The position numbers and the translations under genes were made by a program. The notes below the pieces were generated by a model. That model saw only the letters and a list, made by a program, of their open reading frames with translations, made no database searches and was not told the origin of the DNA. A stretch of DNA of 36,406 nucleotides from an uncultured Alphaproteobacteria bacterium (lineage in GTDB: Bacteria > Pseudomonadota > Alphaproteobacteria > RF32 > CAG-239), in the NCBI GenBank assembly GCA_944392155.1, contig CALXVR010000018.1, positions 1-36,406 of the forward strand, written 5' to 3'. This document shows positions 34,339 through 36,406 of the stretch, in pieces (position 1 is the stretch's first letter; every line of letters starts with the position of its first letter).

Positions 34339-34668
34339 TTAGGCGCTTTTAGATGCGCTTAGCGCTTCCAGATCACGAACAATACGTACAGGCACCTTAT
34401 ACTCTCTGGCAACCTCGTCATCTTCGATTTCAACCATTGTTACCTCATCAACAGACTTCAAAGGTTGACGCGCAGCAGTATTAATAGAATCTAACAATAC
34501 GGCACTTTCTCTGCTGCGATAGAGTAAGGCATGCGCTCCGCCATCATATACCAAGCGCGGATTTTCCGGACCGCCTTCGCGATATTTGATGATAATAAGA
34601 ATTTCGCCAGCTCCGTTCTGTAAAATATCGTATCTGCCTTCTTGCTCTGAATGAATATCCTTAACCAT
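34339..34668 (-). CDS. Hypothetical 109-aa protein
   Basis: I do not recognise this small soluble protein. It has 109 residues, no signal peptide, no membrane helix and no cysteine. It looks beta-rich in the first half (YDILQNGAGEILIIIKYR, PRLVYDGGAHALLYRS), then has a helix SAVLLDSINTAAR, an acidic EVTMVEIEDDEVAREYK and a final VPVRIVRDLEAL. The layout (a short display of a value, then a helix) is reminiscent of other small alphaproteobacterial proteins such as DUF1150, but I cannot support that assignment. The start has GAGG-like bases about eight upstream (34674-34678). It ends at its own terminator. Confidence 0.6.
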   Translation of the reverse strand: MVKDIHSEQEGRYDILQNGAGEILIIIKYREGGPENPRLVYDGGAHALLYRSRESAVLLDSINTAARQPLKSVDEVTMVEIEDDEVAREYKVPVRIVRDLEALSASKSA

Positions 34669-34778
34669 TTTCTAACCTCAAAAGTCGTAATTATCGTTAA
34701 AATTTAAGGAATGGTAACATATAATTATTAACAAATAAACTACATTTTGATTTTTTTTAACTTTTTTTATTTTTTTTG

Positions 34779-34807
34779 TTGACTATAAAATTTTTATAGA
34801 CTATGTA
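34779..34807 (+). promoter_or_regulatory. Predicted tRNA-Lys promoter
   Basis: TTGACT (34779-34784), a 17-bp spacer and TATGTA (34802-34807) lie 23 bases before the tRNA. The 110 bp further upstream, up to the 109-aa gene, are very AT-rich with long T-runs and hold no gene. Confidence 0.55.
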
Positions 34808-34830
34808 TAAGCACGTTGTTGAAAAACAAT

Positions 34831-34906
34831 GGGTGCGTAGCTCAGTCGGTAGAGCATTTGACTTTTAATCAAAGGGTCTCGGGTTCGAATCCCGACGCGC
34901 TCACCA
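34831..34906 (+). tRNA. tRNA-Lys(UUU)
   Basis: A 76-base tRNA with all arms: acceptor GGGTGCG with CGCGCTC (two G-U wobbles), D-arm GCTCAGTCGGTAGAGC, anticodon arm TTTGA-CTTTTAA-TCAAA with anticodon TTT, T-arm CGGGTTCGAATCCCG, and an encoded CCA end. A promoter and a terminator flank it, so it is a single-gene unit. Confidence 0.96.
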
Positions 34907-34910
34907 GTTA

Positions 34911-34941
34911 AAAATCCCTACCTCGTGTGGGGATTTTTTTT
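34911..34941 (+). terminator. Intrinsic terminator after tRNA-Lys
   Basis: An 11-bp stem with one G-U pair (34911-34921 with 34927-34937, loop 34922-34926) is followed by T residues to 34941. It begins five bases after the CCA end. Confidence 0.88.
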
Positions 34942-34964
34942 GTTTTCAAATACTTACCTCGTTT

Positions 34965-35005
34965 CGTCGGGATTCAAACCCAAGGGTTCGTTCAATTCCG
35001 ACTCT
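34965..35005. other. tRNA-like sequence debris downstream of tRNA-Lys
   Basis: The minus strand of 34965-34981 matches the tRNA-Lys T-arm and adjoining acceptor bases (34881-34897) at 16 of 17 positions, in inverted orientation. Right after it, 34984-34999 (plus strand) reads like another broken T-arm (GGGTTCGTTCAATTCC). No full cloverleaf can be formed here, so this is taken as a relic. Confidence 0.4.
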
Positions 35006-35042
35006 ATTGTTGGGCTTCTCTTTTATTCAGACTCCTTATTAC

Positions 35043-35076
35043 AAAATAAGAGGACTTTGGGTGTCCTCTTATTTTT
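35043..35076 (-). terminator. Terminator of the GGGtGRT operon
   Basis: A perfect 13-bp stem (35043-35055 with 35063-35075, loop TTTGGGT). On the minus strand it lies 23 bases after the stop of the GGGtGRT gene and ends in four T residues. No plus-strand gene needs it. Confidence 0.75.
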
Positions 35077-35098
35077 GGAGTGCTATTTTATGCTGTTT

Positions 35099-36097
35099 TT
35101 ATTTTCTGAGGCTTTCCTCAATAGCAACGGCAACAGCAACCGTTGCGCCGACCATCGGATTGTTACCCATACCGATTAAACCCATCATTTCCACATGGGC
35201 CGGAACGGATGATGAACCGGCAAATTGAGCATCACTATGCATTCTACCCATAGTATCTGTCATTCCGTATGAAGCAGGACCTGCGGCAACGTTGTCGGGG
35301 TGCAAAGTACGACCTGTACCACCACCGGAAGCAACAGAGAAATATTTCTTACCGTGTTCAACAGCCCATTTTTTGTATGTACCGGCGACCGGATGCTGGA
35401 AACGTGTCGGGTTGGTTGAGTTACCGGTAATGGAAACATCGACACCTTCCTTAATCATGATGGCTACGCCTTCTGATACATCATCGGCACCATAGCATTT
35501 TACTTTGGCTTTATCACCGTTTGAAAAGGCTTTTTCTTCTACGATTTTCAAATTTCCTGTGTGATAATCATATTCAGTTTCAACATAAGTAAAGCCATTG
35601 ATACGAGAAATAATGTAAGCAGCATCTTTACCCAAACCGTTCAGAATAACTCTTAAAGGCTCTTTTCTAACTTTGTTGGCTGAACGAGCAATACCAATAG
35701 CGCCTTCTGCTGCGGCAAAAGATTCGTGACCAGCTAAGAAACAGAAACATTTTGTTTCTTCTCTTAACAACATAGCGGCCAAGTTACCATGTCCTAAACC
35801 AACGGCTCTTTGATCTGCAACAGAACCAGGGACGCAGAATGCTTGCAAACCGATACCGATTTTTTCAGCAGCTTCGGAAGCATTTTTAACATTTTCTTTC
35901 AGAGCGATAGCGCAACCCAAGGTATAAGCCCAAACGGCATTTTCAAATGCAATCGGTTGAATACCTTTAACCAATTTTTCAACATCGACACCTTTGCTCA
36001 AGCAAAAATCTCTGGTCTCTTCAATTTTAGAAAAACCGTATTTTGCTAAAACCGGAGTAATTTTTTCAATTCTTCTATCATATCCTTCAAATAACAT
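35099..36097 (-). CDS. GGGtGRT-family protein
   Basis: A 332-residue member of the family named for its motif, here SVASGGGTGRTLHPDN (about residues 258-273). Other conserved-looking stretches are LQAFCVPGSVADQRAVGLGHGNLAAMLLREETKCF region, FLAGHESFAAAEGAIGIARSANKVR, TGNSTNPTRFQHPVAGTYKKW, and the C-terminal GLIGMGNNPMVGATVAVAVA. It has several Gly-rich loops that could bind a nucleotide or cofactor, but the family has no established function that I know of. AGGAG lies six bases before the ATG and the upstream gene ends three bases away, so the two form an operon. I know the family mainly from anaerobic gut bacteria. Confidence 0.85.
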   Translation of the reverse strand: MLFEGYDRRIEKITPVLAKYGFSKIEETRDFCLSKGVDVEKLVKGIQPIAFENAVWAYTLGCAIALKENVKNASEAAEKIGIGLQAFCVPGSVADQRAVGLGHGNLAAMLLREETKCFCFLAGHESFAAAEGAIGIARSANKVRKEPLRVILNGLGKDAAYIISRINGFTYVETEYDYHTGNLKIVEEKAFSNGDKAKVKCYGADDVSEGVAIMIKEGVDVSITGNSTNPTRFQHPVAGTYKKWAVEHGKKYFSVASGGGTGRTLHPDNVAAGPASYGMTDTMGRMHSDAQFAGSSSVPAHVEMMGLIGMGNNPMVGATVAVAVAIEESLRK

Positions 36098-36100
36098 GGC

Positions 36101-36406
36101 TTACTCCTTTCTCGGGTCAATAACTTTGACGGCTTCATCAAAACGACCATAGGTTTTGATGTTGTTTTCAAAAGCGGTCTTAGGATCAGTTCCGTTTTTA
36201 ATTGCTTCCATCATTTTGCCTAAGTGAACAAATTTGTAGCCGATGATTTCATTATTAGCATCAACACCAATGTTCAAAACGTAACCTTCAGCCATTTCCA
36301 AATATCTCGGACCTTTAACTTTGGTTGAATACATGGTACCGACTTGAGAACGCAAGCCTTTACCCAAATCTTCCAAACCGGCACCAATCGGCAAACCGTT
36401 TTCAGA
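36101..36406 (-). CDS. Partner gene of the GGGtGRT protein, C-terminal part (5' truncated by window)
   Basis: The frame is open to the window edge; the first possible start inside it (TTG at 36394) reads as Leu in SENGLPIGAGLEDLGKGL, so the true start lies outside. About 102 residues are seen: a Gly-rich segment, RSQVGTMYSTKVKGPRYLEMAEGYVL, NIGVDANNEIIGYKF, VHLGKMMEAI and a final GRFDEAVKVIDPRKE. There are no cysteines in this part. From memory, GGGtGRT genes are often next to a gene annotated as an iron-sulfur cluster scaffold (NifU-like) protein, and this could be its C-terminal region, but the visible part does not prove that. Confidence 0.6.
   Translation of the reverse strand, partial: SENGLPIGAGLEDLGKGLRSQVGTMYSTKVKGPRYLEMAEGYVLNIGVDANNEIIGYKFVHLGKMMEAIKNGTDPKTAFENNIKTYGRFDEAVKVIDPRKE

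Overview
The window looks like a piece of chromosome from an AT-rich (roughly 40% GC by eye), uncultured-type alphaproteobacterium, possibly gut or host associated. The alphaproteobacterial assignment rests on gene order and families: an F1-only atpHAGDC operon next to priA and a xerC-type recombinase; rpmG near rnr; xth next to dgt followed by a SPOR protein, nagZ and tatA; and nuoL-nuoM-nuoN-birA-rnj in that order. A GGGtGRT-family gene, which I associate mainly with anaerobic gut bacteria, supports a low-oxygen host niche but does not prove it.

Layout. 1-7.2 kb: the 3' end of recG, a FadL-type outer-membrane protein, an Aas-like two-domain lipid enzyme, a hexapeptide acyltransferase coupled to glmS, and a nitroreductase. 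7.3-12.4 kb: the F1 ATP synthase operon on the minus strand. 12.4-16.5 kb: priA, a small unknown gene, a xerC-like recombinase and rpmG (too short for a simple ORF screen). 16.5-20.5 kb: a minus-strand operon xth-rnr-S41 peptidase whose genes overlap. 20.6-24.9 kb: plus-strand dgt, SPOR protein, M50 protease, nagZ and tatA. 24.9-27.3 kb: an accessory-looking segment with an unknown 149-aa protein, an array of 65-bp hairpin-bearing repeats, and a secreted 500-aa protein with about 58 cysteines in tandem 28-29-residue repeats, behind a good sigma70-type promoter. 27.3-34.3 kb: nuoL-nuoM-nuoN-birA-rnj on the minus strand. 34.3-36.4 kb: a small unknown gene, tRNA-Lys(UUU) with possible tRNA debris after it, then the GGGtGRT gene and its truncated partner.

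Most striking observation: all three antiporter-like subunits of respiratory complex I (NuoL, NuoM, NuoN) are intact full frames, yet by eye alignment they lack most of the conserved charged residues that form the proton channels. The three genes also sit behind a terminator and an unrelated gene instead of the rest of the nuo operon. This suggests a complex I membrane arm that pumps poorly or has been repurposed. The second candidate for something new is the cysteine-repeat secreted protein with its repeat-rich upstream region.

Limits: all alignments, motif numbers and structures were judged by eye; no database search or folding was run.
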